Source: an uncultured Maricaulis sp.
GTDB lineage: Bacteria; Pseudomonadota; Alphaproteobacteria; Caulobacterales; Maricaulaceae
Assembly (NCBI RefSeq): GCF_905480005.1
Contig: NZ_CAJQOO010000103.1
Span: 1-38,444, forward strand
DNA length: 38,444 nt
Direction of reading: 5' to 3'
Below the pieces are notes generated by a model. It was not told the origin of the DNA. It was given only the letters and a program-made list of their open reading frames with translations, and searched no databases. The position numbers were made by a program, and so were the translations under genes. Positions 19,504 to 26,902 of the stretch are shown here, piece by piece. Each line of letters begins with the position of its first letter. The stretch's first letter is position 1.

Positions 19504-20358
19504 ATGGCTGGGCATGCCGCTAAGCACGACTACCACCTGGTTGACCCGAGCCCGTGGCCGTTTGTGGGCTCGGTGGGCGCTTTCCTTCTGGCCGTTGGTG
19601 CCGTCGGCAATATGGCGGGCCTGGTCTCGGCCGAGCATCCGCTGGCCTTCATGCTGGCCGAGGGATCCTGGGGCGGCCTGATCCTCGGTTTCGGCGTGGT
19701 CATCTGGACGATGATCGGCTGGTGGGGAGACATGATCAAGGAATCCCAGCGCGGCGATCATACGAGCGTTGTCGATATCGGCATGCGCTATGGCATGATC
19801 CTGTTCATCGCCTCGGAAGTGATGTTCTTCGTGGCCTGGTTCTGGATCTTCTTCGAATACGCGATTTTCCCGGACGTGCGCCTCGACCCGGCGCTTGCGA
19901 CATTCCCGCCGGCTGGCGTGGAAACCTTCGATCCCTGGCATATCCCGCTGATGAACACGCTGGTCCTGCTGCTGTCGGGCACCACCGTGACCTGGGCGCA
20001 CCACGCGCTTCAGCATGATGACCGCAAGGGCGCAATCACCGGCCTGATCTTCACGGTCGCGCTTGGCATGTTCTTCACGGCCCTGCAGGTTTACGAGTAT
20101 TCGGAAGCCCATTTCGCCTTCTCGATGGCGGATGGCGGCAATCTCTATGGCTCGGCCTTCTTCATGGCGACCGGCTTCCACGGCGCCCACGTCGTCATCG
20201 GCACCATTTTCCTCGCCGTCTGCCTGATCCGTCTTCTGAACGGTCAGATGAGCGCGAAGAAGCATTTCGGTCTCGAAGCCGCGGCCTGGTACTGGCATTT
20301 CGTTGACGTCGTCTGGCTCTTCCTGTTCGCCTTCGTCTACGTCGTCTACCAAGGCTGA
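19504..20358 (+). CDS. coxC: Cytochrome c oxidase subunit III
   Basis: The seven-helix subunit III stabilises subunit I and protects it from turnover inactivation. In the 284-residue chain the N-terminal [20 protein letters not shown], the central [11 protein letters not shown] segment and [17 protein letters not shown] are characteristic, and [19 protein letters not shown] closes the protein. The ATG at 19504 follows CAGGAG. The 70-base gap from ctaG is the largest within the operon, so a second promoter is possible, but none is clear. Confidence 0.97.
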   Translation: MAGHAAKHDYHLVDPSPWPFVGSVGAFLLAVGAVGNMAGLVSAEHPLAFMLAEGSWGGLILGFGVVIWTMIGWWGDMIKESQRGDHTSVVDIGMRYGMILFIASEVMFFVAWFWIFFEYAIFPDVRLDPALATFPPAGVETFDPWHIPLMNTLVLLLSGTTVTWAHHALQHDDRKGAITGLIFTVALGMFFTALQVYEYSEAHFAFSMADGGNLYGSAFFMATGFHGAHVVIGTIFLAVCLIRLLNGQMSAKKHFGLEAAAWYWHFVDVVWLFLFAFVYVVYQG

Positions 20359-20366
20359 CCGACAGC

Positions 20367-20726
20367 ATGACAAAACCCTCCCCGTTTTCGACCGGCGCCC
20401 GGGGGCGCTGCCCGAAATGCGGGGAGGGGGCCATGTTCGACGGACTGCTCAAGATCGCGCCGCGTTGTGATGTGTGCGGGGCAGACTTTGAATGTGCCGA
20501 TGTCGGTGACGGCGCCTCGGTCTTCGTCCTTTTCATCGTCGGCTTCCTGGCCATGGTCCTCTTCCTTCTGGTCGAGGCGGCCTTCAGCCCACCCTGGTGG
20601 GTCCATGCGATCTTCCAGCTGCCTTTCGTCCCGCTCGCCTGTATTGCCGCCCTGCGGCCGATCAAGGGCCTGCTCTTTGCCTTGCAATTCCAGCACGACG
20701 CCCAGGAGGCCCGGCTGGACGATTGA
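20367..20726 (+). CDS. DUF983 family membrane protein
   Basis: A 119-residue protein with an N-terminal zinc-ribbon-like pair of cysteine motifs (CPKCGEG near residue 15 and CDVCGADF near residue 35), followed by two hydrophobic helices. This layout, and the position between coxC and surf1, match DUF983, a family of unknown biochemical function found in alphaproteobacterial cox operons. The cysteines suggest metal binding, and a role in oxidase assembly is likely from context only. It starts 8 bases after the coxC stop. Confidence 0.9.
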   Translation: MTKPSPFSTGARGRCPKCGEGAMFDGLLKIAPRCDVCGADFECADVGDGASVFVLFIVGFLAMVLFLLVEAAFSPPWWVHAIFQLPFVPLACIAALRPIKGLLFALQFQHDAQEARLDD

Positions 20727-20769
20727 GGCCTGACCGCCTCGCCCCTTTCGGTGATGGACCCTGTCCGCC

Positions 20770-21483
20770 ATGCCCCGTTTCCAGCCGCTTCCACTACTCA
20801 CCCTGTTCACTGCGGCAAGCCTTGCCCTGTTGTTGACGCTGGGCGGCTGGCAGATGCAGCGCATGTCCTGGAAGGCCGGACAGATCGAGGCTTATGAAGC
20901 GCGCGGTGAGGCCGTCGGTTTCCGCGAGGCCTTGTGTGAACCGGGCACCGGTGCCTTCTCGGCGCCGGTCACCGGTCCTGTACCGCTGAGCGGCCAGACG
21001 CTGCGCCTCTACACCCTGCGCGAGACCGCTGGCTGGATGCGGCTGGCCCTGATGCCGGCGCCGCGCTGCAGTCCTGACGATCCGGCGCGTTTCTTGATGG
21101 TCGAAGTGGCTTTCGAGGATTTGCGCAGCGAGGCGCAGACGGCCGTACAGGTCTGGCGCATTGAAACGCCACCCGGGCCCGGTCTTTTCACACCCGGAAA
21201 CGATCCGGATACCAATGCATGGTATAGCCATGATCGTGCAGCCATGGCGGCGGCCTTCGGGATAGACCCGGACAGCCTCTTGCCGGTCTGGGCCCGCTCG
21301 GACAGCGGCATGCCGGCCTCCTTGAGCCGGACGCCGCCAGCCAAGCATCTGGGCTATGCCCTGACCTGGTATGGTCTGGCGCTGGCTCTGATCGGGGTGT
21401 ATCTCGCCCTGCATGTCAGCCGGGGCCGGCTGCGCTTTACAACGCCATCGCACGATGGCGACAAGAACAAGAAGGCGGACTAG
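20770..21483 (+). CDS. surf1: SURF1-family cytochrome oxidase assembly protein
   Basis: SURF1 (Shy1) assists heme a insertion into subunit I. The 237-residue protein has the family layout: an N-terminal helix (LLTLFTAASLALLLTLGGWQ, then MQRMSWK), a soluble periplasmic middle, and a C-terminal helix preceded by the conserved PAKHLGYALTWYGLALALIG. It is the last gene of the cox operon and ends about 25 bases before the GNAT gene. Confidence 0.93.
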   Translation: MPRFQPLPLLTLFTAASLALLLTLGGWQMQRMSWKAGQIEAYEARGEAVGFREALCEPGTGAFSAPVTGPVPLSGQTLRLYTLRETAGWMRLALMPAPRCSPDDPARFLMVEVAFEDLRSEAQTAVQVWRIETPPGPGLFTPGNDPDTNAWYSHDRAAMAAAFGIDPDSLLPVWARSDSGMPASLSRTPPAKHLGYALTWYGLALALIGVYLALHVSRGRLRFTTPSHDGDKNKKAD

Positions 21484-21509
21484 TATCCGCCCGGTTACGG
21501 AGATGGAAT

Positions 21510-22088
21510 TTGGCAGTCTGGCGCGAAACTTCCTGGGACGAGACCCTCACCGGTCAGGGCATTCGCCTGCGAGCCCCGACGCTTTCCGACTACGAAGACT
21601 GGGCCAAGCTGCGCGGGGCCTCGCGCGCTCACACCGAGCCCTGGGAACCCGCCTGGACGAGCGATGAATTGTCCAAGGGGGCGTTCCGCCGCCGCATTGA
21701 CCGTTATCAGGCCGATCGCGATGCCGGGCTGGGTTATCCCTTCTTTGTGGTCCGTGCCCGCGATGATGTCCTGCTCGGTGCCTGCAATCTGAACAATGTC
21801 CGGCGCGGCGTGCTGCAATCGGCCGATGTCGGCTACTGGATCGGCTCGCCCTATGTCCGCAAGGGCCATACGCGGGCCGCTGTGCGCCGCGTTCTGGCCT
21901 TTGCCTTTGACGAGTTGCGCCTGCATCGGGTCGAGGCTGCGTGCCAGCCGAACAATGCCGCCTCGCGCACCTTGCTGGAACAGGTCGGCTTCGTGCAGGA
22001 AGGCCGCTCGCGCGCCTTCCTCAATATCGCCGGTGAATGGCGCGACCATGACCGTTTCGCCATTCTGTCCACCGATCCGCGCAAATGA
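21510..22088 (+). CDS. GNAT acetyltransferase, RimJ/RimL type
   Basis: A 192-residue GNAT acetyltransferase. It starts with TTG at 21510, with GGAG 7 bases upstream. The opening GIRLRAPTLSDYEDWAKLRG, the central YWIGSPYVRKGHTRAAVRRV (acetyl-CoA-binding region) and the closing ACQPNNAASRTLLEQVGFV are typical of RimJ-type enzymes that acetylate protein N-termini, such as ribosomal S5, or small amines. The exact substrate is not readable. Its stop overlaps the start of the EAL gene as ATGA, so the two are translationally coupled. Confidence 0.9.
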   Translation: MAVWRETSWDETLTGQGIRLRAPTLSDYEDWAKLRGASRAHTEPWEPAWTSDELSKGAFRRRIDRYQADRDAGLGYPFFVVRARDDVLLGACNLNNVRRGVLQSADVGYWIGSPYVRKGHTRAAVRRVLAFAFDELRLHRVEAACQPNNAASRTLLEQVGFVQEGRSRAFLNIAGEWRDHDRFAILSTDPRK

Positions 22089-23221
22089 CGGAAACCGGAT
22101 ATGAAGCCGGGGTCCGGGCAGCCGGTGCGCTGGCCTTTGCCTGTGACCTTGCCGCCGGTCGGGTCCGTCTGACCGGTGATGCCGCGGCCTTTGGTTTCGA
22201 CCAGGCCGAGATGGACTGGCAGGGTTTCCTGGACCGTCTCGGACCGGCCGATCAATCGCGGCTCGCCGCCGCGGTTGATGGCGACGCGCTGGACCTCAGA
22301 ATTCGCCTGATCGGTGCGGGCAACCGTCTGGCCTATGTCCGCCTGCTCGGCCAGCGCGTCGGCGACGGACGGTTTGAGGGCCTCATGACCCCGGCGGGCG
22401 CCACGCGAGACCTGGCCGGGCGGATCGGCGAAGAACATGCCCTCGCCAAGGGCGTTGCCGCCGGCGAAGTCATGGCCTGGTATCAACCCATCATCGCGCT
22501 GGATACCGGCCGGCTCGCCGGTTTCGAGGCCTTGGCCCGCTGGGACCGGCCGGGCGTCGGAATCCTGTCGCCGGACGATTTCCTCGACATGGCCGATGAG
22601 CTCGACCTTCTCAACCGGATCAGCACCACTGTGCGCGGTCATGCGGCCGCGGACCTGTCCTCCTGGCGGGTCGCCCATGGCGCGGCGGCCGATATCTTCA
22701 TTTCCGCCAATGCGACGGTCAGCGAACTGGTTGATCCGGCATTCGTGACTGACCTGCTTGATTGCGTCGGGGCTGCAAAACTGCCCGCCGGGGCGTTCAA
22801 GCTGGAGATTGCCGAGACCGAGATCATGCAGGACCCCGATATGGCGGCGGCGGCGATGCAAAGGCTGGCCGAGGGCGGGGTGTCGCTGGCGCTGGACGAT
22901 TTCGGCACCGGCTATTCCTCCCTGGCGCGGCTCGACATGCTGCCTTTCGATGTGGTCAAGATCGATCGCTATTTCGTCCGGGCCATGGCCGGTGATGAAG
23001 CGGCCGGGACAGTGGTCAAATCGGTGATCCAGCTGGCCATGCATTTCGGCATGAAGGTCGTGGCCGAGGGCGTCGAGAATATTGCGGCGGCCGAGCGGCT
23101 TGCCGCTATGGGTTGCCAGTATGCCCAGGGCTATCGCTATGCCGGTGCCCTGTCGCCGGATGCGGCCGAGCAGGCGCTGATCGGTGGCATGGACGGTCGG
23201 TTCAAGCCCGCTGGCGCTTGA
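22085..23221 (+). CDS. EAL-domain cyclic-di-GMP phosphodiesterase
   Basis: The 378-residue cytoplasmic protein has an N-terminal region of about 115 residues that looks PAS-like but lacks a clear motif, and a C-terminal EAL domain. Catalytic residues are present: Glu148 in FEALARW, Asn209 in ISANATVSEL, the EIAETE segment near 241, DDFGTGYSSL (Asp271, Asp272), Lys292 in VKIDR, Glu328 in VVAEGVE and Gln348 in AQGYRYAG. It should hydrolyse c-di-GMP to pGpG. There is no GGDEF domain and no membrane segment. It overlaps the GNAT gene by 4 bases at its start and the opposing thioesterase gene by 20 bases at its end. Confidence 0.92.
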   Translation: MTETGYEAGVRAAGALAFACDLAAGRVRLTGDAAAFGFDQAEMDWQGFLDRLGPADQSRLAAAVDGDALDLRIRLIGAGNRLAYVRLLGQRVGDGRFEGLMTPAGATRDLAGRIGEEHALAKGVAAGEVMAWYQPIIALDTGRLAGFEALARWDRPGVGILSPDDFLDMADELDLLNRISTTVRGHAAADLSSWRVAHGAAADIFISANATVSELVDPAFVTDLLDCVGAAKLPAGAFKLEIAETEIMQDPDMAAAAMQRLAEGGVSLALDDFGTGYSSLARLDMLPFDVVKIDRYFVRAMAGDEAAGTVVKSVIQLAMHFGMKVVAEGVENIAAAERLAAMGCQYAQGYRYAGALSPDAAEQALIGGMDGRFKPAGA

Positions 23222-23624
23222 TCGTACCGGAGAAGTTGAGTACCGGGACATCATCACCGGTTATCAGGCCGCGCACGAAAATGAGTGATCCGCCAGCGCG
23301 CAGAACCTCGCCCCGCGCTTCCATCAGTGCGCCTTCTTTCGCGCCCGAAATAAATTCCGACGTAAAGGCGACAGTGACGCCATAGCCCGAGGGTTTAAGC
23401 TCTTCATGGGCGATCCCGAACAGGGCGAAATCAGCAAAGCTCATCAGGCAGCCGCCATGAACGGCACCCATGCCATTGAGGTGGTGACGCTGCGCGCGGA
23501 AGGCCATTTCCGGTCCGTCCGTTCCAAGCCGCATGAAAAAGGGGCCGACCGTCTGTTCGAACGGGTCGTCAGGCCAGATGCGCCAACCGGCGAATTCGCC
23601 GTCCTCGACAATATGGGGTGACAT
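23202..23624 (-). CDS. Hotdog-fold thioesterase, PaaI/YbgC-like
   Basis: A 140-residue single hotdog domain with the PaaI-type signature GMGAVHGGCLMSFADFALFG, followed by the strand VTVAFTSEFISGAKEGALME. Such enzymes hydrolyse acyl-CoA thioesters; the natural acyl group is unknown. It lies just downstream of yqgE on the same strand (21 bases apart), so they probably share a transcript. Its last 20 bases overlap the end of the EAL gene on the other strand. Confidence 0.88.
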   Translation of the reverse strand: MSPHIVEDGEFAGWRIWPDDPFEQTVGPFFMRLGTDGPEMAFRAQRHHLNGMGAVHGGCLMSFADFALFGIAHEELKPSGYGVTVAFTSEFISGAKEGALMEARGEVLRAGGSLIFVRGLITGDDVPVLNFSGTIKRQRA

Positions 23625-23645
23625 GGGAGATCCGTTCTCGGGACG

Positions 23646-24242
23646 TCAGGCGTGGCCCGACAGGGCGGAAAGATGTTCGGGGCTGACACCGAGAAGGTCC
23701 AGCGCGCGCGGCCATTTGTCCGCGTCATCCGTGTCGAAGACAAGGTCTTCATCCAGTTCCGCCACCAGCCAGGCATTGGCGGCGAGTTCGTGTTCCAGCT
23801 GTCCAGCGCCCCAGCCGGCATAACCCAGCGCCAGCAGGCTGCGGCGCGGCGGGGCTGCCGATGCCATGGCCTCGAGCACATCCTTGGTCGCGGTCAGCCC
23901 GATTCGCTCGTTGACGGGCAGGGTCGCGTCCTCGGTCGAGTAGTCGCGGGTGTGCAGAACGAAGCCGCGATCCTGGTCAACCGGCCCGCCCATCAGTACC
24001 GGCTTGTCCGGAGTCGGCTGCGAGCCCGCCACCCCCAACTGCTCGAATAGCTCGGGCAGGCGCAGGTCATCGGCGGGCTTGTTGAGGATGATTCCCATGG
24101 CGTGTTCAGGTCCGTGATCGCACATGAGGATGACGGTGCGGTCAAAGCGCGGATCCCCGATGCTCGGCGTCGCGATCAAAAGCTTGCCGCCGAGGAAGGT
24201 CTCGTCCACATCTGTCGAACGTCCGGGTCTCATGGCTGACAT
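23646..24242 (-). CDS. YqgE/AlgH family protein
   Basis: The 198-residue protein belongs to the UPF0301 (YqgE/AlgH) family. Typical segments are FLGGKLLIATPSIGDPRFDR, TVILMCDHGPEHAMGIILNK, VLMGGPVDQDRGFVLH and a LLALGYAGWGAGQLEHELA block. The molecular role of this widespread family is not firmly established. GGGAGG lies upstream, and either the ATG at 24242 or the one at 24233 could be used; I keep the first. It is divergent from the peroxiredoxin gene with about 90 bases between starts. Confidence 0.93.
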   Translation of the reverse strand: MSAMRPGRSTDVDETFLGGKLLIATPSIGDPRFDRTVILMCDHGPEHAMGIILNKPADDLRLPELFEQLGVAGSQPTPDKPVLMGGPVDQDRGFVLHTRDYSTEDATLPVNERIGLTATKDVLEAMASAAPPRRSLLALGYAGWGAGQLEHELAANAWLVAELDEDLVFDTDDADKWPRALDLLGVSPEHLSALSGHA

Positions 24243-24331
24243 GTTCCTCCCAAAAGGGGGATGCGTCCAGCCGGGTTCCCGCTATCTTGCCGTGCGGAAA
24301 ACCGCCCATACTGATCAACAGGAGAAATGCC

Positions 24332-24829
24332 ATGACCATCTCGGTCGGAGATCGCCTTCCCGAAGCCAGCTTCATGACCATGACGGCTGACGGACCGAAC
24401 AAGCTGAGCACGGCTGACGTGTTCGCCGGCAAGACCGTCGCCCTGTTCGCGGTGCCGGGTGCCTTCACGCCGACCTGTTCGGCCAAGCACCTGCCGGGCT
24501 TTATCGAAAAGGCCACCGACATCAAGGCCAAGGGCGTCGATACGATCGCCTGTCTCTCGGTCAATGATGTCTTCGTCATGGACGCCTGGGCCAAGTCCCA
24601 GAATGCCGGCGACGACGTCGTCATGCTGGCTGACGGCAATGGCGAGTTTGCCAAGGCGGTCGGCCTGGAAATGGACGGAACGGGCTTCGGCATGGGCGTG
24701 CGTGCCCAGCGCTTCTCCATCCTGGTCAAGGATGGCGTGGTTGCCGAGCTCAATGTCGAGGCACCGGGTGAATTCAAGGTGTCTTCCGCTGATCACATCC
24801 TTGGTCAGCTCGACGGCGTTTCTGCCTGA
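24332..24829 (+). CDS. Peroxiredoxin, Prx5 type
   Basis: A 165-residue thiol peroxidase that reduces H2O2 and organic peroxides. The peroxidatic Cys49 sits in VPGAFTPTCSAKHLPGF, the standard Prx5 motif, with a second cysteine at 74 (TIACLSVND). The family's closing region GVRAQRFSILVKDGVV is intact. The start at 24332 is supported by CAGGAG upstream; a longer reading from 24287 has no SD. Prx5-type enzymes in proteobacteria usually draw electrons from glutathione/glutaredoxin, which fits the gshA gene elsewhere in the window. Confidence 0.94.
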   Translation: MTISVGDRLPEASFMTMTADGPNKLSTADVFAGKTVALFAVPGAFTPTCSAKHLPGFIEKATDIKAKGVDTIACLSVNDVFVMDAWAKSQNAGDDVVMLADGNGEFAKAVGLEMDGTGFGMGVRAQRFSILVKDGVVAELNVEAPGEFKVSSADHILGQLDGVSA

Positions 24830-24877
24830 CCCTCCTCGTGTGAGGGGGTGTTCAACAACAAGTAAGGAGGGGTTCGC

Positions 24878-25816
24878 ATGGACTTCGGAATGATCGGTAT
24901 TGGTGTCTTTCTGCTGTTGGCATTGTTTGTCATCGCCTCGGTGATCAAGACAGTGCCGCAGGGCAAGGAATTTACCGTCGAACGCTTTGGACGCTACACG
25001 CGAACCCTCAAGCCCGGCCTCCACTTCCTTGTGCCGTTCATTGATACGGTGGGCTACAAGATGAATATGCGTGAGCGTGTTCTCGACGTGCCCAATCAGG
25101 ACGTCATCACCAAGGACAATGCGACCGTCTCTGTGGACGCCGTTGTCTTCATCCAGGTGCTGGATGCGCCGCGGGCGGCCTATGAGGTCGACAATCTCGA
25201 CTTTGCCATCATCAATTTGTCGCTGACCAATGTGCGAACCGTGATCGGTTCCATGGACCTCGACGAGACCCTGTCCAAGCGGGATGAAATCAATGCCCGC
25301 TTGCTGGGGGTGATTGATGCCGCGACCAATCCCTGGGGTGCCAAGGTGACCCGGATGGAGATCCGTGACCTGTCGCCGCCGGTCGATATCACCGAGGCGA
25401 TGGCCCGCCAGATGAAGGCCGAGCGCCTCAAGCGAGCCGAGATCCTGGAAGCGGAAGGCTCCAAGCAGTCCGCCATCCTGCGCGCCGAGGGTGAGAAGGA
25501 AGCCGCCATCCGCGAGGCCGAAGGTCGCAAGGAAAGTGCCTTCCTGGACGCCGAGGCCCGCGAACGCGAAGCCGAGGCCGAGGCCCGCGCAACCCAGATG
25601 GTGTCGGACGCCATCTCCAAGGGTGATGTGTCCGCGATCAACTACTTCCTGGGTCAGAAATACATCGAGGCCTTCGGCAAGCTGGCCACCAGTGAGCAGC
25701 AGCGCACGGTGATCATCCCGGCCGAATTCTCCAACATCCTGTCGACCATCACGGGCGTTGGCGAACTGGGCAAGGCGGCGCATGACGCCGTTTCCGAGGC
25801 CACCCGCAAGGGCTAG
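24878..25816 (+). CDS. SPFH/stomatin-like membrane protein (QmcA type)
   Basis: The 312-residue protein has one N-terminal membrane helix (about residues 5-25), then an SPFH/band-7 domain opening with VPQGKEFTVERFGRYTRTLK and including SVDAVVFIQVLDAPRAAYEV. A long Ala/Glu-rich coiled coil (roughly residues 175-250) follows. Such proteins assemble into rings or microdomains in the membrane and influence proteases or lipid domains. It has a strong SD (AAGGAGGGG) and is followed by a NfeD gene, the usual partner: SPFH-NfeD pairs are a common bacterial operon. Confidence 0.93.
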   Translation: MDFGMIGIGVFLLLALFVIASVIKTVPQGKEFTVERFGRYTRTLKPGLHFLVPFIDTVGYKMNMRERVLDVPNQDVITKDNATVSVDAVVFIQVLDAPRAAYEVDNLDFAIINLSLTNVRTVIGSMDLDETLSKRDEINARLLGVIDAATNPWGAKVTRMEIRDLSPPVDITEAMARQMKAERLKRAEILEAEGSKQSAILRAEGEKEAAIREAEGRKESAFLDAEAREREAEAEARATQMVSDAISKGDVSAINYFLGQKYIEAFGKLATSEQQRTVIIPAEFSNILSTITGVGELGKAAHDAVSEATRKG

Positions 25817-25841
25817 GTCCAATGGTCAAGAAGGAGATGTC

Positions 25842-26306
25842 ATGATGGATTTGTGGATGTCGGTCTTTGACCGCATGAATCTCTGGGCCTGGTGGGCGAT
25901 TGGCGGCGTGATCCTCATCGCCGAACTGCTCACCGGCACGACCTACCTGCTCTGGCCCGCTGCCGCGGCCTTCCTGACCGGCTTCGTCGCGATGGAAATG
26001 CTGGGTGTGAGCTGGCCGATCCAGTGGGCGGTCTTCGCCCTCCTGTCGCTCGGCCTGTTATGGGTCGGGGACCGCTGGGTCCGTCCGGCCATGAAGGCCG
26101 GTGCCGGCTCGGGCCTGAACGACCGCTCCTTGCGGATGGTCGGGCAGCGCGTGACGGTTGTCAGCGATTTCGTCTCCGGTCGCGGCCGGGTCAAGTATGG
26201 CGATAGCGAGTGGGCGGCGGAAACGCCCGACGGAACGGATCCGGTTGCCGGGTCTACCCTGGTCGTCAGCGCCGTGAACGGCGTTGTACTCACCGTTAGT
26301 TCGTAA
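25842..26306 (+). CDS. NfeD-family membrane protein, SPFH partner
   Basis: The 154-residue protein has about three transmembrane helices (WWAIGGVILIAELLTG and two following segments) and a C-terminal OB-like soluble domain with SLRMVGQRVTVVSDF and VKYGDSEWAAETPDG, typical of short NfeD proteins. They work with SPFH proteins in the membrane. The start at 25842 follows AAGGAG; it may instead use the ATG at 25845. It lies 25 bases downstream of the SPFH gene and is followed by a hairpin terminator. Confidence 0.93.
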   Translation: MMDLWMSVFDRMNLWAWWAIGGVILIAELLTGTTYLLWPAAAAFLTGFVAMEMLGVSWPIQWAVFALLSLGLLWVGDRWVRPAMKAGAGSGLNDRSLRMVGQRVTVVSDFVSGRGRVKYGDSEWAAETPDGTDPVAGSTLVVSAVNGVVLTVSS

Positions 26307-26320
26307 GTGAAGTAAAATGG

Positions 26321-26357
26321 CGAACCCGGTCATGCAATATGACCGGGTTCGTTCAAA
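26321..26357 (+). terminator. Terminator after the SPFH-NfeD operon
   Basis: A perfect 13-bp inverted repeat (26321-26333 with 26339-26351; arm CGAACCCGGTCAT) with a 5-base loop is followed by TTCAAATCTT. It begins 15 bases after the NfeD stop. The T-run is modest but the stem is strong. Confidence 0.8.
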
Positions 26358-26442
26358 TCTTAATGGTTTCAGCAAGCCTGCAGCAATTTCATTGGTCTAG
26401 ATCACCGCTCGTATTCGCAAACAACAACCCCGAGTGAGCGCC

Positions 26443-26790
26443 ATGAAAAAGCAAATCCTTTCCGCCCTTGTCTGTGTCTCGGCCATCGCCGCTCCGATCG
26501 CCCTGATGGCGCCGGCTGCTGCCAATACCACGACGAGCCGCGAGACCGTCGAGCTGGTCGCCCCGGACTATCCGCGTGGCGCGGAACGCCGTGGGATTGA
26601 GGGCATGGTTCGCCTGTCCTATTCGATCGACGCTGAAGGCCGTGTCATCAATGCGGAAGTTGTCGAATCGACACCGGCGGGCATTTTCGACCGGGCGGCC
26701 CTTTCCGCGATCGAAGCCTGGCGTTATGCGCCGGCTGCTGCCCAGACGGATGGCCATACCCGCGAGCTGGAATTCCGCCTCGGCGACTGA
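26443..26790 (+). CDS. Small exported protein with TonB C-terminal domain
   Basis: The 115-residue protein has a signal peptide (MKKQILSALVCVSAIAAPIALMAPAAA) and a TonB_C-like domain: APDYPRGAERRGIEGMVRLS, then the SYSIDAEGRVINAEVVESTP strand pair and AALSAIEAWRYAPA. It lacks the N-terminal membrane anchor and Pro-rich spacer of true TonB, so it probably cannot transduce energy and may bind receptors or other partners in the periplasm. The ATG at 26443 is chosen because a Shine-Dalgarno-like GAGTGAG precedes it; a GTG at 26434 is also in frame. A terminator follows. Confidence 0.87.
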   Translation: MKKQILSALVCVSAIAAPIALMAPAAANTTTSRETVELVAPDYPRGAERRGIEGMVRLSYSIDAEGRVINAEVVESTPAGIFDRAALSAIEAWRYAPAAAQTDGHTRELEFRLGD

Positions 26791-26815
26791 TCCCGACCCC
26801 CCGTCGTCCCGATTG

Positions 26816-26852
26816 AAGAGCCGCCCCGCTGAGGGCGGCTCTTTACGTTTTC
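26816..26852 (+). terminator. Terminator after the TonB-C-domain gene
   Basis: An 11-bp stem (26816-26826 with 26833-26843; AAGAGCCGCCC / GGGCGGCTCTT) with a 6-base loop CGCTGA is followed by TACGTTTTCTT, a good rho-independent terminator. Confidence 0.85.
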
Positions 26853-26902
26853 TTGCCCATTACACCTGATTGTCTCGTGCACGATTGTCATGAATATCAG
26901 CG

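Noticed and set aside
24230-25822. A 530-codon minus-strand frame opposite the peroxiredoxin and SPFH genes
   Set aside because: Its His/Gly/Asp-rich composition is the mirror of the SPFH coding strand; the plus-strand genes have clear motifs and SD sites.
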